From a virus, in the IMG/VR virus record IMGVR_UViG_3300042923_001757, positions 1-38,208 of that record: DNA of 38,208 bases. The stretch is one strand, 5' to 3'. The notes below the pieces were generated by a model. The model was not told the DNA's origin. It saw nothing but the letters and a program-made list of their open reading frames with translations, and did not search any database. This document shows positions 22,455-31,536 of the stretch, one piece after another (position 1 is the stretch's first letter; every line of letters starts with the position of its first letter). The position numbers were made by a program, and so were the translations under genes.

Positions 22455-23200
22455 TTATTAAGAGTCTTGATAATGTTCAATTTGATTTAGAGACAAATGG
22501 AATTGAAGTGTTGAAACTTGAAATAGATGAGATCTCACCTCGTCATACTACCGAAGTGTTTGAAGGATTAGACGGGCATATTGATATAGATACTACTTAT
22601 GATGGTCGTACAATGAGAGTATCTTTTTTTATGGACAATTATTCAGAAAGTAAAAGTCAATTATTTGATTTAATAAATGGTAAAAAGTATTTTTACATCA
22701 TTGATGAGTTAGAACCAGATAAAAGATATAAGGTAAAGGCTGCATCAAAACCTAAGACTGAAAGAATTGGACAATCCGCAAAAGTTGAAGTTGAACTTAT
22801 ATCAAATAGCCCGTTTGCTGAATCGGTTAAGACAACTAAAGAATCATTATATCTAAGTGGAACATATACTCATTCAACTAACACATTTAGCATTTATAAC
22901 GGTTCGGATATTGAAATAGATCCTAGAGTATTGCCGTTATTAATTGAGTTTAATGGTCCTGCAACCAACTTAAAAATAACCAACAATACTAATGGTGATG
23001 AATGGTTATATAACGGAAGTGTTACCACTGGAAATACAGTCAAACTCGATGGGATTAGATCGTTAATTAATGAAACTTCAATTCTTGGTTATACAAATAA
23101 AAAGTTAATAAGACTTGATAAAGGCTGGAACAACTTTGAAGTTAGTGGAACTACAGGTGCTTTCACTATTTCATTTGACTTCCGCTTTTATTATTTTTAA
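22451..23200 (+). CDS. Distal tail protein (Dit)
   Basis: 249 residues; its ATG overlaps the stop of the tape measure gene. The N-terminal half (LDNVQFDLETNGIEVLKLEI, GHIDIDTTYDGRTMRVSFFM) matches siphophage Dit proteins, which form the hexameric hub joining tail tube and baseplate. The C-terminal half (TNTFSIYNGSDIEIDPRVLPL, SLINETSILGYTNKKLIRLD) resembles the galectin/CBM-like extension of longer Dit proteins. Position between tape measure and Tal is canonical. Confidence 0.9.
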   Translation: MIIKSLDNVQFDLETNGIEVLKLEIDEISPRHTTEVFEGLDGHIDIDTTYDGRTMRVSFFMDNYSESKSQLFDLINGKKYFYIIDELEPDKRYKVKAASKPKTERIGQSAKVEVELISNSPFAESVKTTKESLYLSGTYTHSTNTFSIYNGSDIEIDPRVLPLLIEFNGPATNLKITNNTNGDEWLYNGSVTTGNTVKLDGIRSLINETSILGYTNKKLIRLDKGWNNFEVSGTTGAFTISFDFRFYYF

Positions 23201-23213
23201 AGGGGGTTCTTAA

Positions 23214-25463
23214 TTGGCTTCTTTTAAAGAGATAATAATAGATTCGGTTTTAGGGGATATGGTTCTAGGGGATACGTTAGGTAAAACCGTTAGATATGTT
23301 CCTGACACTACAACAGAAAACAATAATTTAATAATTGTAACCGATATTAACGGACAGTCTGAAACATTAACTGATGTAAAAGGACTTGAAATAATAGAGG
23401 AAGTTAATGGAGATTATTCACTTTCCTTAACGACTACATTAACAAAAAACAACTACGCATATCCGCTTTTACAAGAAGAATCAACAATAGAGTATAACGG
23501 ACATGAATTCAGAATTAAAAAGTTAAATGAAAACAGAAGTCAAAAATCTATTAATGCTCAACATGTATTCTTTGATTTAATTGATACATTTGTGTATGGA
23601 ATATTTGGTGGCACTAAATCTCTTGAGGATTTCTTAACGTTTGCTTTAAATGGCACTGGATGGACTTTCACAAACGTTGATGTAGTAGGTAATGTATTTA
23701 TACCTAATTTCGGTGAAGATAACATTATTTCTTTAATCAGAACTGTTTGCAATTCGTTCCAGTGCGAAGTAAAGATTGAAGCAAATAAAAATCTTAGCTT
23801 TTACAAAGAATTAGGGCAATACAACGATGCTCAATTTAGATATAAACATAATATTCAAACCTTAAAAAAATCTGTTGATACATCGAGACTTGCAACAGTA
23901 ATTAAAGGTTATGGTGGAGATGGATTAGAGGTTGAGTATATATCTCCTAACGTTTCAGTTTTTGGTGAACGACACGCTACACCTTTAAGAGATGAAAGAT
24001 ATACAATAGCAGATTCTTTATTAGAGGCATGTAAATGCGAAATAAAGGATGTTCCTGAAATTACCTTTGATTTAGAGGTCACACAAATAAATACTGATGC
24101 GACATTAGGTGATAAAGTATGGACCATATGTGAGCCTATGGGTATTGAATACCAGTCTCGTATAATGGCTATAAAAACTTTTCCATTAACAAAAAAAAGT
24201 CCTGTTATAACGTTGTCTAATAAAAAGCAAGAGTTCACTGATATTCTCACCGAAACTAGAATTACAATGGATGAGAATAGAAAAGAATACAGATCTAAGA
24301 TAGAACAAACAAATGAACGTATAACACTTGAAGTACAAAGTGTGAACGAATCTATCTCAACAATAAACGTGGAGTTCGGACAGATTACTCTAGAAGTCGA
24401 ACAGCTAGGACAATCTATATCATCAATAAACCTAGACTTAGATAGTATTAATCTAAGCGTTGAACAATTAAACACTTCTGTATCCTCTATTGATTTGGAA
24501 CTAGATAACATCACGTTAATGGTATCGGCTCTTGATAGCGACTTAGGACAAGTAGAATCACAACTAAGTATTCAGGCAAATCAAATATCTACTAAGGTAA
24601 GTGCAACCGATTATACAGGTGCTAATATCGTGTCCATGATTAACCAGACAGCCTCTACTATAAAGATAGAAGCTGCACATATTAATTTAGTTGGGGCAGT
24701 TAGTGCTAGTGACATTACGACAGGAACAATGAGCGCAGACAGAATTAGCGGAGGACATATTCAAAGTGCTAACTGGTTATCAAACAGTTTCAGCAGTCCT
24801 TTTACTGTTTATATCGGTGGATTAAGTTATCCGTCTATGAGGGTGTATAATGGTTCACTAAGTCTGTTGAATAACGGTTCAGAATATCTAAATATATCAG
24901 CATTTGACACCTATTCGACGTACTTTAATAAGTCAATTAGAACCCCTTACTCATTTTACTCAACTAACGGTAATGGGTACGGATATTATAAGTACGATGA
25001 TAACAGCTACTTCCGTATTGGAACGAGTACAGCAGCAGTGGTGGTAAATGGAACGTCTAAAGCATCTTGGTCATCGATGCCTAAAACAAGACTAGAGCCT
25101 AGTGGTGATGGTGTACTTGATGGCAAAGAGTTCGGAGCTAATAACCCAGCGAGTATGCAACCTTTATTAACTGACTACTTCTGTAATATTGTTGTAGATG
25201 GTGAAAAAAGAATAGATATGGATTCAAACTTTATGGAGTTTGTTGGCTGCTTTGATGTGTTCTTAAATGATACCTCAACAGTTATCGTAAAAGAAAAAGG
25301 TGTAGATTACATTGTTCTAGAAGGAACAGGAACAACCTCATTCTTTGTAATGGGAATTCAAAAAGGAAAAGAAAATATAGTAGGTTATTCTCTAGAGGAA
25401 AAAACAGACATTACAGGAGAAACATTAAGAGACTTTGTACCTAGAGAATATGAAAGGAATTAA
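23214..25463 (+). CDS. Tail-associated protein Tal / prophage tail endopeptidase with coiled-coil stalk
   Basis: 749 residues, TTG start after AAAGGGGGTTCTTAA. Residues 1-340 follow the phage tail hub / prophage tail endopeptidase fold (DINGQSETLTDVKGLEIIEE, LPLLQEESTIEYNGHEFRIK-like region, CEVKIEANKNLSFYKELG). Residues about 360-490 are a repeat-rich coiled coil (ESISTINVEFGQITLEVEQL repeated three times with drift). The next part (SASDITTGTMSADRISGGHI) is the short collagen-like linker seen in tail spikes, followed by a beta-rich tip. The last 110 residues (VDGEKRIDMDSNFMEFVGCF) could be a trimer-forming or self-cleaving chaperone segment. It forms the tail tip that meets the cell surface. 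Confidence 0.88.
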   Translation: MASFKEIIIDSVLGDMVLGDTLGKTVRYVPDTTTENNNLIIVTDINGQSETLTDVKGLEIIEEVNGDYSLSLTTTLTKNNYAYPLLQEESTIEYNGHEFRIKKLNENRSQKSINAQHVFFDLIDTFVYGIFGGTKSLEDFLTFALNGTGWTFTNVDVVGNVFIPNFGEDNIISLIRTVCNSFQCEVKIEANKNLSFYKELGQYNDAQFRYKHNIQTLKKSVDTSRLATVIKGYGGDGLEVEYISPNVSVFGERHATPLRDERYTIADSLLEACKCEIKDVPEITFDLEVTQINTDATLGDKVWTICEPMGIEYQSRIMAIKTFPLTKKSPVITLSNKKQEFTDILTETRITMDENRKEYRSKIEQTNERITLEVQSVNESISTINVEFGQITLEVEQLGQSISSINLDLDSINLSVEQLNTSVSSIDLELDNITLMVSALDSDLGQVESQLSIQANQISTKVSATDYTGANIVSMINQTASTIKIEAAHINLVGAVSASDITTGTMSADRISGGHIQSANWLSNSFSSPFTVYIGGLSYPSMRVYNGSLSLLNNGSEYLNISAFDTYSTYFNKSIRTPYSFYSTNGNGYGYYKYDDNSYFRIGTSTAAVVVNGTSKASWSSMPKTRLEPSGDGVLDGKEFGANNPASMQPLLTDYFCNIVVDGEKRIDMDSNFMEFVGCFDVFLNDTSTVIVKEKGVDYIVLEGTGTTSFFVMGIQKGKENIVGYSLEEKTDITGETLRDFVPREYERN

Positions 25464-25464
25464 A

Positions 25465-25596
25465 ATGGAAAAAGTAAACGTTAATGCGGAATTAGTAATA
25501 AATATTCTAACCGAACAAAACGCAGCCTTATCAAAAGAAAACGCAATACTCAAAGCACAGCTAATTGAATTAAAACAAACTAAAGAGTCTGAATAA
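25465..25596 (+). CDS. Small coiled-coil protein in the baseplate operon
   Basis: 43 residues starting one base after the Tal stop (ATATGAAAGGAATTAAA upstream). The sequence is a heptad-rich helix (AELVINILTEQNAALSKENA then ILKAQLIELKQTKESE) like the short proteins found between Tal and fibre genes of many Firmicutes phages. Its stop codon falls in the loop of a terminator. Role unknown. Confidence 0.7.
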   Translation: MEKVNVNAELVINILTEQNAALSKENAILKAQLIELKQTKESE

Positions 25597-25610
25597 GGCT
25601 CTTTTTATTT
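25584..25610 (+). terminator. Intrinsic terminator before the fibre gene
   Basis: AGAGTC (25584-25589) pairs with GGCTCT (25597-25602), one wobble pair, followed by TTTTATTTT. Weak stem, so partial read-through to the fibre gene is likely. Confidence 0.6.
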
Positions 25611-25628
25611 TGGAAAGAAGGTGAATAT

Positions 25629-28160
25629 ATGCCTTATGTAAAAGAGACTCTATTATACGATAAAGGCGAGATAGTTAATGGTTCGCCTCATCCTGGTACA
25701 CCAGTAAATAAAACTTTAATAAGTAAGTTTGACAATGCATTATTTGACCACGAGTCAAAAATAAGCACTTTAATGACTCAATATAGCGATCTATTAAACA
25801 GAGTTGTCGTGTTAGAGGGCGGAGTAGTAACACCTCCTGAAATTGAAGGTTACGATGTATTTGTAATAGCTGGTCAAAGTAATGCTGTAGGATGGGGAAC
25901 TCCGAAAGATGCTATTTTAGATGCTCCAATAACAAATGTAATGCAATATAAGAGAGATGGTACAGTAGGTGAAGCATCGTTCCCGTTAGACCATAACGAT
26001 CCTGATAATACTGACCATGATAAAGTTGGATTTGCGTTATCATTCGCTAAAAAGTATCTTGAAAATAATACACTAGGGGCTAATAGACAAATATTATTAA
26101 TTCCTTGTGCTGTAGCTGGCACAGGATTCCATGATGGTAGATGGCAAGTAACTGGTGACCTTTACGAATACATGGAAACAAAAGTGTTGGAAGTTAAAAA
26201 CATGGTAGGTAAAACAAATGTGTTTAAGGGTATATTATGGCATCAGGGTGAAAATGACATTTTCCAAAATACTGCCTCAACATATAAAACACAGTTAAAA
26301 GCACTAATAACTTCAATAAGAACAGCAATCGGTTCTGATGTACCATTTATCATGGGTGAATTTAGTCCGCCTTGGTTTGCAACAATGTTATCGAATGGTC
26401 AACCGATTTTAGATGCAATATATCAGATTTCTAATGAAATACCTTATTCTTATGTAGTTAGTTCATCAGGATTAACAGGTGATGCTATTACAGGTGACAT
26501 TCATTTTAGTGCAGAATCACAACGTACTTTTGGTCAACGTTATTATGATGGGTATGTGACTTCTTTAACTAGAGTTCCAGACACAACAGCACCAACACTT
26601 ACTATTACTCCATCAAATACATTTACAAGTACTCAAAATGTCACAATGAGTACCAATGAAACAGCGACAATTTATTATACGTTGGATGGAACAACACCAA
26701 CCACAAGTAGTACGGTGTATTCTAGTGCTATTACTTTAAGTGCGACTACAACATTAAAAGCATTTGCGAGAGATACAGCAGGAAACAGTTCTGCAGTTCA
26801 AACAATAACTTATACTAAGGTTGTAACTGATACAACAGCACCAACATTAACAATAACACCTGCGACAACGTTTAGTACATCTCAATCAGTTACTATGAGT
26901 ACTAACGAAACTGCAACTGTTTATTATACTCTAGATGGTTCAACTCCTACTAATGGAAGTTTAGTGTATTCTAGTACGTTAACTTTAAACGCTACTACTA
27001 CTCTAAAAGCGTTTGCAGTTGACTCGGTGGGTAATGCATCAACGGTTCAGACTGTAATTTACACTAAAGATTCAATAGCACCAACAATTACAGCATCACC
27101 AAACGGTGGAACGTTTACAAGTACGCAAAATGTAACGTTAACATCTGACGAAACCGCTACAATTTACTATACAGTGGATGGTACTACACCGACTACTAGC
27201 AGCACACAATATTCAAGTTCAATTTCAATAAGCACTAACACAACATTAAAGTTCTTTGGAGTAGATAGTAGTGGAAATGCGTCAACAGTTCAAACGGTTA
27301 ATTTTGTAATTGATGTTGCACCAGTAATTACAGCAACACCAAGTGGATCATTCACAAGCACAAAAGAAATAACTTTAACTTCTAACGAAACAGCGACAAT
27401 TTATTACACCTTAGATGGTACAACTCCGACTACAAGTAGTGCAGTTTATTCTAGTCCGTTTACGATTAGCGAAACAACTACTGTTAAATATTTCGGGGTG
27501 GATAGTGGTGGTAATGCTTCAACTGTTCAAACAGTAACATATACCAAATTAACGGTTGTTACTACAAATTTAGTTTATAAATTAGGAGATCCAACTTACA
27601 ATCTGTATAACGGTGCTACTTATTCTAATAACATTTTATCTTTAGTTAAAGCTAACGGTAGTTATATGTATATAAATGACTCAGAGGCATTTAATTTTGG
27701 TAGCGGTAATTTCTCAATACAGTTAAGAATTAAGTTAAACGATACTTCAGGTGCTACACAATTACTTTATTCTCAAAACGGAGCAAGTCCTTATGGATAT
27801 TCTGATACTTCTGTTACTGCTTACGTTTCTGGAAATGTTGTATATTTCCGTGTTTGTGTAGGTGGAACAGGATATGATTTATCGTCAGTAACGATAACGA
27901 ATCCAGGTTCTTACCACGACATAGTTTTACTAAGAAATGGAAGCACATTAAAAGTCTATGTTGATGGAGTTAACGATTCAAGCAAGGATTTATTTATATC
28001 TGGCTCAGTAAACAATTCAACATACAAAATGGCTATAGGTAGATGGGGAGAATCAACAGGAGAAAATTATTTCTTATCTGCGGATATCAAATCATTCTTA
28101 GTTTACAAAAAGGCTTTAACTGTAGCTGAGATGCAACAAAATGCAACTGTGTTTGCATAA
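25629..28160 (+). CDS. Tail fibre / receptor-binding protein: SGNH (sialate O-acetylesterase-like) domain, four CHB_HEX repeats, LamG-like domain
   Basis: 843 residues. Residues 1-75 are a baseplate attachment helix region (NKTLISKFDNALFDHESKIS). Residues 76-310 are an SGNH/GDSL esterase: VIAGQSNAVGWG with catalytic Ser84, the WHQGENDIF block, and GDIHFS with Asp290/His292. Residues about 315-640 hold four repeats of roughly 75-80 residues (each with ETATIYYTLDGTTPTTSS or a variant), of the chitobiase/hexosaminidase C-terminal type often found in surface glycan-binding proteins. The last 200 residues look like a LamG/concanavalin lectin (YNLYNGATYSNNILSLVKAN, YHDIVLLRNGSTLKVYVDGV). It probably deacetylates a host surface glycan while binding it. 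The repeats are serine/threonine-rich and well conserved, so recombination could change their number. Confidence 0.85.
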   Translation: MPYVKETLLYDKGEIVNGSPHPGTPVNKTLISKFDNALFDHESKISTLMTQYSDLLNRVVVLEGGVVTPPEIEGYDVFVIAGQSNAVGWGTPKDAILDAPITNVMQYKRDGTVGEASFPLDHNDPDNTDHDKVGFALSFAKKYLENNTLGANRQILLIPCAVAGTGFHDGRWQVTGDLYEYMETKVLEVKNMVGKTNVFKGILWHQGENDIFQNTASTYKTQLKALITSIRTAIGSDVPFIMGEFSPPWFATMLSNGQPILDAIYQISNEIPYSYVVSSSGLTGDAITGDIHFSAESQRTFGQRYYDGYVTSLTRVPDTTAPTLTITPSNTFTSTQNVTMSTNETATIYYTLDGTTPTTSSTVYSSAITLSATTTLKAFARDTAGNSSAVQTITYTKVVTDTTAPTLTITPATTFSTSQSVTMSTNETATVYYTLDGSTPTNGSLVYSSTLTLNATTTLKAFAVDSVGNASTVQTVIYTKDSIAPTITASPNGGTFTSTQNVTLTSDETATIYYTVDGTTPTTSSTQYSSSISISTNTTLKFFGVDSSGNASTVQTVNFVIDVAPVITATPSGSFTSTKEITLTSNETATIYYTLDGTTPTTSSAVYSSPFTISETTTVKYFGVDSGGNASTVQTVTYTKLTVVTTNLVYKLGDPTYNLYNGATYSNNILSLVKANGSYMYINDSEAFNFGSGNFSIQLRIKLNDTSGATQLLYSQNGASPYGYSDTSVTAYVSGNVVYFRVCVGGTGYDLSSVTITNPGSYHDIVLLRNGSTLKVYVDGVNDSSKDLFISGSVNNSTYKMAIGRWGESTGENYFLSADIKSFLVYKKALTVAEMQQNATVFA

Positions 28161-28169
28161 GCCAAGTGA

Positions 28170-28200
28170 GAGAGTGCCAATTAGGGTACTCTCTTTTTAT
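28170..28200 (+). terminator. Intrinsic terminator after the fibre gene
   Basis: GAGAGTGCC (28170-28178) pairs with GGTACTCTC (28185-28193), one wobble pair, then TTTTTAT. Confidence 0.8.
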
Positions 28201-28261
28201 ATACTTTAAACTTGGATTTTATTAGAAGGTGAATTCGGCAATTAGAAAGTAGGTCATTAAG

Positions 28262-28627
28262 ATGGAAGCCCTTAGAGTTGAAGTCAGGAATTTACAAAAA
28301 GAAGTAGAAGAATTAAAAGAAGAACGAAAAGAAGATCGGAAGCATTATGTAGAGGTTTTTGATGTATTGAAAGAAAACCTGGTACAGCTAAAAATAATTG
28401 TTGAACGTGCAGATGAACGCCAAACCGCCACTGATAAAATTATGGAAGAACGATTTGAAAATATTAAGAATGATATTAAGTCTATTAATGACAATATGAG
28501 TAAAGGTTCAGAACAAAAAGACTTGATGCCGTTAGTAAGTAAATTAGTATATGCATTCATTTTATTATCAATGTTATTTGCAGGATATAAAGCAACAGGA
28601 TCAGACATAATTGGATTGTTAAAATAA
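28262..28627 (+). CDS. xhlA: XhlA-type hemolysin / lysis accessory protein
   Basis: 121 residues, ATG after AAGTAGGTCATTAAG. The first 90 residues are a coiled coil (EVRNLQKEVEELKEERKEDR). One membrane helix lies near the C-terminus (LVSKLVYAFILLSMLFAGYK), the layout of XhlA proteins. XhlA works with the holin to let the endolysin reach the wall. It is the first gene of the three-gene lysis cassette, behind the fibre terminator, so a promoter may lie at about 28200-28260. Confidence 0.88.
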   Translation: MEALRVEVRNLQKEVEELKEERKEDRKHYVEVFDVLKENLVQLKIIVERADERQTATDKIMEERFENIKNDIKSINDNMSKGSEQKDLMPLVSKLVYAFILLSMLFAGYKATGSDIIGLLK

Positions 28628-28643
28628 GATAGGAGTGAAACAA

Positions 28644-28892
28644 ATGAAACCTTCTAAAGAAACAATTATACGTACAATAGTATTATTTATATTACTTATA
28701 AATCAGAGTGTATTCTTGTTCAAAGGATATACTCTTTTTAATTTTGATGAGGAACAGTTAGAAATTTATGTGACAAATGGCGTTACTGTTGCAGCTACAC
28801 TATGGTCATGGTGGAAGAATAACTCATTTAGCAAAAATGCAATTCAAGCTGATAATGTACTTAAGATTCTTAATGAAGTCGGTGAAAAATAA
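28644..28892 (+). CDS. Holin (SPP1 / XhlB family)
   Basis: 82 residues from ATG 28644 (AGGAGTGAAACAA upstream; the in-frame GTG inside this site is rejected). Two hydrophobic segments, TIVLFILLINQSVFLFKGY and VTNGVTVAATLWSWWKNNSF, match the SPP1-type phage holin family. It makes membrane holes to release the amidase. Its stop overlaps the endolysin start by one base. Confidence 0.9.
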   Translation: MKPSKETIIRTIVLFILLINQSVFLFKGYTLFNFDEEQLEIYVTNGVTVAATLWSWWKNNSFSKNAIQADNVLKILNEVGEK

Positions 28893-29665
28893 TGAAAATC
28901 ACTCAAGACTTTATCCCTAAAAAAACAAAAAGAAGAAGTGGACTACCTTTAAAAAGGGTAGTCTTTCTTGTTGCCCATGATACTGGAAATAAAAATACAA
29001 CAGCAAGAAATAATGTTGATTATTATATAAGATCGGCAAACACTACTGAAGCATCTGCACATCTATTTGTTGATGATAAAGAGTGTATTGAGTGTATTCC
29101 TGCAATGAATAGTCCTGAAAAAGCTTGGCATGTTAGATATAAAACTCCAAAAGATAATCAAATGTTTGGTGTGGATGCAAATGATTGTTCAATAGGTGTT
29201 GAATTATGTTATTTTTCCGATAAGAAAAGAACATTAAAAGCATACGATAACTATTTAACAGTGTTAGCGACATTGTGTATTCTTTATAAGTTAGACTCTA
29301 CAAATAGGATTGTAGGGCATCACATTTTAGATCCTGGTAGAAAAAGAGATCCAGTAAATGCACTTAAAACAATTGGAAAAACTTATACGGATTTACTAGT
29401 TGATGTAAATAAACGATATAAGGAATTAACCACTACTAAAAAATCTACTGAAGCTACAATTAAAGTAGGAAAAATAAAAATCTTAAAGGCGATTAATTTA
29501 TGGAGACGTGGTTCGGACAATAAATTAAGTTTTGTTAGGATTCTTAAGCCTGGAGAAGTCTATAGGGTTTATGGATATGATGAACTTCACGGTGGTCAGT
29601 ATAATGTCGGCGGTGGATGTTGGATTACTAAGATGGATGGTTATGTTAAGTATGAAATACTATAA
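28892..29665 (+). CDS. Endolysin: N-acetylmuramoyl-L-alanine amidase
   Basis: 257 residues. The Amidase_2/PGRP-like domain (about 20-165) has VVFLVAHDTGNKN (zinc ligand His29), EASAHLFVDDKECIECIP, EKAWHV, SIGVELCYF and IVGHHILDPGRKRDP (second zinc His with nearby Asp). It cuts the bond between muramic acid and the stem peptide. Residues about 185-257 (TIKVGKIKILKAINLWRRGS, VRILKPGEVYRVYGYD) form a small beta-rich wall-binding domain, SH3-like in pattern. No signal peptide, so export depends on the holin. A terminator follows. Confidence 0.93.
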   Translation: MKITQDFIPKKTKRRSGLPLKRVVFLVAHDTGNKNTTARNNVDYYIRSANTTEASAHLFVDDKECIECIPAMNSPEKAWHVRYKTPKDNQMFGVDANDCSIGVELCYFSDKKRTLKAYDNYLTVLATLCILYKLDSTNRIVGHHILDPGRKRDPVNALKTIGKTYTDLLVDVNKRYKELTTTKKSTEATIKVGKIKILKAINLWRRGSDNKLSFVRILKPGEVYRVYGYDELHGGQYNVGGGCWITKMDGYVKYEIL

Positions 29666-29670
29666 AAATA

Positions 29671-29699
29671 AGCCCACCGCTAAGGATGGGCTTTTTCTT
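29671..29699 (+). terminator. Intrinsic terminator after the lysis cassette
   Basis: AGCCCACC (29671-29678), GCTAAG loop, GATGGGCT (29685-29692), then TTTTCTT. It ends the late transcription unit and faces the convergent recombinase gene. Confidence 0.82.
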
Positions 29700-29746
29700 A
29701 TTTTGGAGACAGGGGGGTATGCTAGATGGCTGGTTATTTAAAAATA

Positions 29747-31174
29747 CTATATCTTTAATTTATAACCTGATACCTTTACAGTAGTAGGTGATTTATCACC
29801 TTTGTTTGAATAATGGTTAATAACAGTTGTGTCTACAGACTCAAACCATTCATTTATAAACTTCTTTTTATATTCCGCTTTAAAATCTTTCCAGACAGAT
29901 CCAAGGTTTTGTAGCAATGAAATAACATCTTCAACATTTACACTGGTTGTTAATTCTGATTGAAGTAATTGTTCTTGGTATTCTTTTCTTAAACCTTCTA
30001 TTTCGCTTAGCTTCTTTTCGTAAGTTGAAAGCTTAACTTTATTTATGAAATATAAATTTAACAACTTTTCTTCTTGTTCATCTAACTTTTTTAATTGTTT
30101 TTGGACTGCATCAACATCTATTTTACTTTCTTTTAATTCAATCGGTAAATCAACATTCATTAATTTAATAAAGCTCATAAAAGCATCGTCTAAAATTTCT
30201 TCTTTTACAGAAGGTTTGTTACAATTTCTTTTGTGTTTTCTCTCACTACAAATATAATATTTATCTTCTCTAACTCTTTTTCCTGAATACCTTGCACCAC
30301 ATTCACATCTAAATATTCCAGAATAAATATATATCATTTCATGTTGTTTCTGATTCGTTGCTTGTCGTGACTTTCTAAGTTTTTGTATTCTATCAAAAGT
30401 TTCAGGATCAATAATAGTTTCAAAATTTTCTTGAGTAACCTCAACTAAAACTGTATCAGTACTTTTCCTCTTTCTATTTAATGTGTTCCATCTTAATTTC
30501 CCTATATAGACAGGATTATTTAAAATATAGTTTACATTATAGTCAGTGAAATAATTATCATTTCTATGCGTGTATCCTTTTTTGTTTAATTCTTTTACTA
30601 TCCCCATTACACCTTTAGTTTCATATAACTCAAAAATTAGTTTAACTATTTTTGCTTCTTCTTCATCAATTACATATCCTTCTTCAGTTCTTTTATATCC
30701 AATTGGAGTTTTACCACCGTTGAATATTCCTTGTTTTGCTCTTTGATGCATTGTTTCAAAAACTCGTAAAGCTGTAGTTTCTCTTTCGAATTGAGCCAAA
30801 GATGCAACTAGAGTAATAAACATTTTTCCTGAAGGTGTAGTTGTATCATAAGTTTCAGTACTGGATTTAAATTTAACATCATACTTTTCAAATAAGTTTA
30901 ATAACTCGTGTAAATTTACAACTGAACGAACCAACCTGTCCAAACGTAAAATTAATACAACATCGAATTCTCTTTTTTTAACATCAGTAATAAGTTTTTG
31001 AATGGCAGGTCTTTCTAAACTTTTTGCAGAATAACCATCGTCACAATAATCAGCAACGATTGTCCAATCTTGTGATGAAGCAAATTGCTCTAATTTTAAC
31101 TTTTGAGCCTCAAGTGAAAATCCTTTTTCTGCTTGTATATCTGTTGATACTCTTCTATATATTGCTACTCTCAT
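29747..31174 (-). CDS. Large serine recombinase (integrase)
   Basis: 475 residues. The start is set at the ATG with complement 31174, eight bases after GAGGTG; the open frame further upstream lacks a ribosome site. The resolvase domain has RVAIYRRVSTDIQAEKGFSL with Ser10, and VVLILRLDRLVRS with the catalytic arginines. The recombinase domain (GGKTPIGYKR, YNVNYILNNPVYIGKLRW) is followed by a zinc ribbon (FRCECGARYSGKR with a later CSERKHKRNC) and a long coiled coil near residues 340-430 that controls direction of recombination. It is convergent with the lysis genes, the usual place of the integrase in Bacillus Wbeta-like phages. It is therefore the best candidate for the phage integrase. Confidence 0.95.
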   Translation of the reverse strand: MRVAIYRRVSTDIQAEKGFSLEAQKLKLEQFASSQDWTIVADYCDDGYSAKSLERPAIQKLITDVKKREFDVVLILRLDRLVRSVVNLHELLNLFEKYDVKFKSSTETYDTTTPSGKMFITLVASLAQFERETTALRVFETMHQRAKQGIFNGGKTPIGYKRTEEGYVIDEEEAKIVKLIFELYETKGVMGIVKELNKKGYTHRNDNYFTDYNVNYILNNPVYIGKLRWNTLNRKRKSTDTVLVEVTQENFETIIDPETFDRIQKLRKSRQATNQKQHEMIYIYSGIFRCECGARYSGKRVREDKYYICSERKHKRNCNKPSVKEEILDDAFMSFIKLMNVDLPIELKESKIDVDAVQKQLKKLDEQEEKLLNLYFINKVKLSTYEKKLSEIEGLRKEYQEQLLQSELTTSVNVEDVISLLQNLGSVWKDFKAEYKKKFINEWFESVDTTVINHYSNKGDKSPTTVKVSGYKLKI

Positions 31175-31228
31175 TATTTTCACCTCATAAAAATATAAAC
31201 TGTGTACCATTAAAACACAACTTAATGT

Positions 31229-31378
31229 TCATTTTTGTAACTTAATATCCTTGTTATTTTGATTTAACTTTATTTGTTTTTCAAGTTCACGTCTTTGTAG
31301 TAATTCTATGGCTGCCGGTACTAAAGACATTAACATTTTACGTGACATTTCTTCATCACAAACTATTTTTACTCCCAT
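31229..31378 (-). CDS. Small protein upstream of the serine recombinase; possible excision factor
   Basis: 49 residues (MGVKIVCDEEMSRKMLMSLV, then PAAIELLQRRELEKQIKLNQ and a basic tail), ATG after AAGGATGTGATATTGTA. It ends 55 bases before the start of the recombinase on the same strand and is probably cotranscribed. Small basic helical proteins next to large serine integrases are sometimes their directionality factors (SprB beside SprA in SPbeta is the model). No sequence similarity is claimed; the role is inferred from position and size. Confidence 0.6.
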   Translation of the reverse strand: MGVKIVCDEEMSRKMLMSLVPAAIELLQRRELEKQIKLNQNNKDIKLQK

Positions 31379-31536
31379 TACAATATCACATCCTTAATTT
31401 TGTAGTTACTATTCTATAACATAAACTAATAAAAATATCCTTCTGTTTTGTCATAATTTGCAGAAAAAAATAACCACACCATTTCTGATGAGGCGATTAA
31501 TTATCATTTACATCTTAAAATTTTATAGTATTTGTT

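Noticed and set aside
23909-24514. A 201-codon minus-strand frame opposite the Tal gene
   Set aside because: Antisense of the repetitive coiled-coil region, cysteine/serine-rich, no ribosome site.
26580-27550. Periodic repeats that might look like a CRISPR array
   Set aside because: They are in-frame protein repeats of the tail fibre with drifting codons and no constant repeat/spacer pattern.
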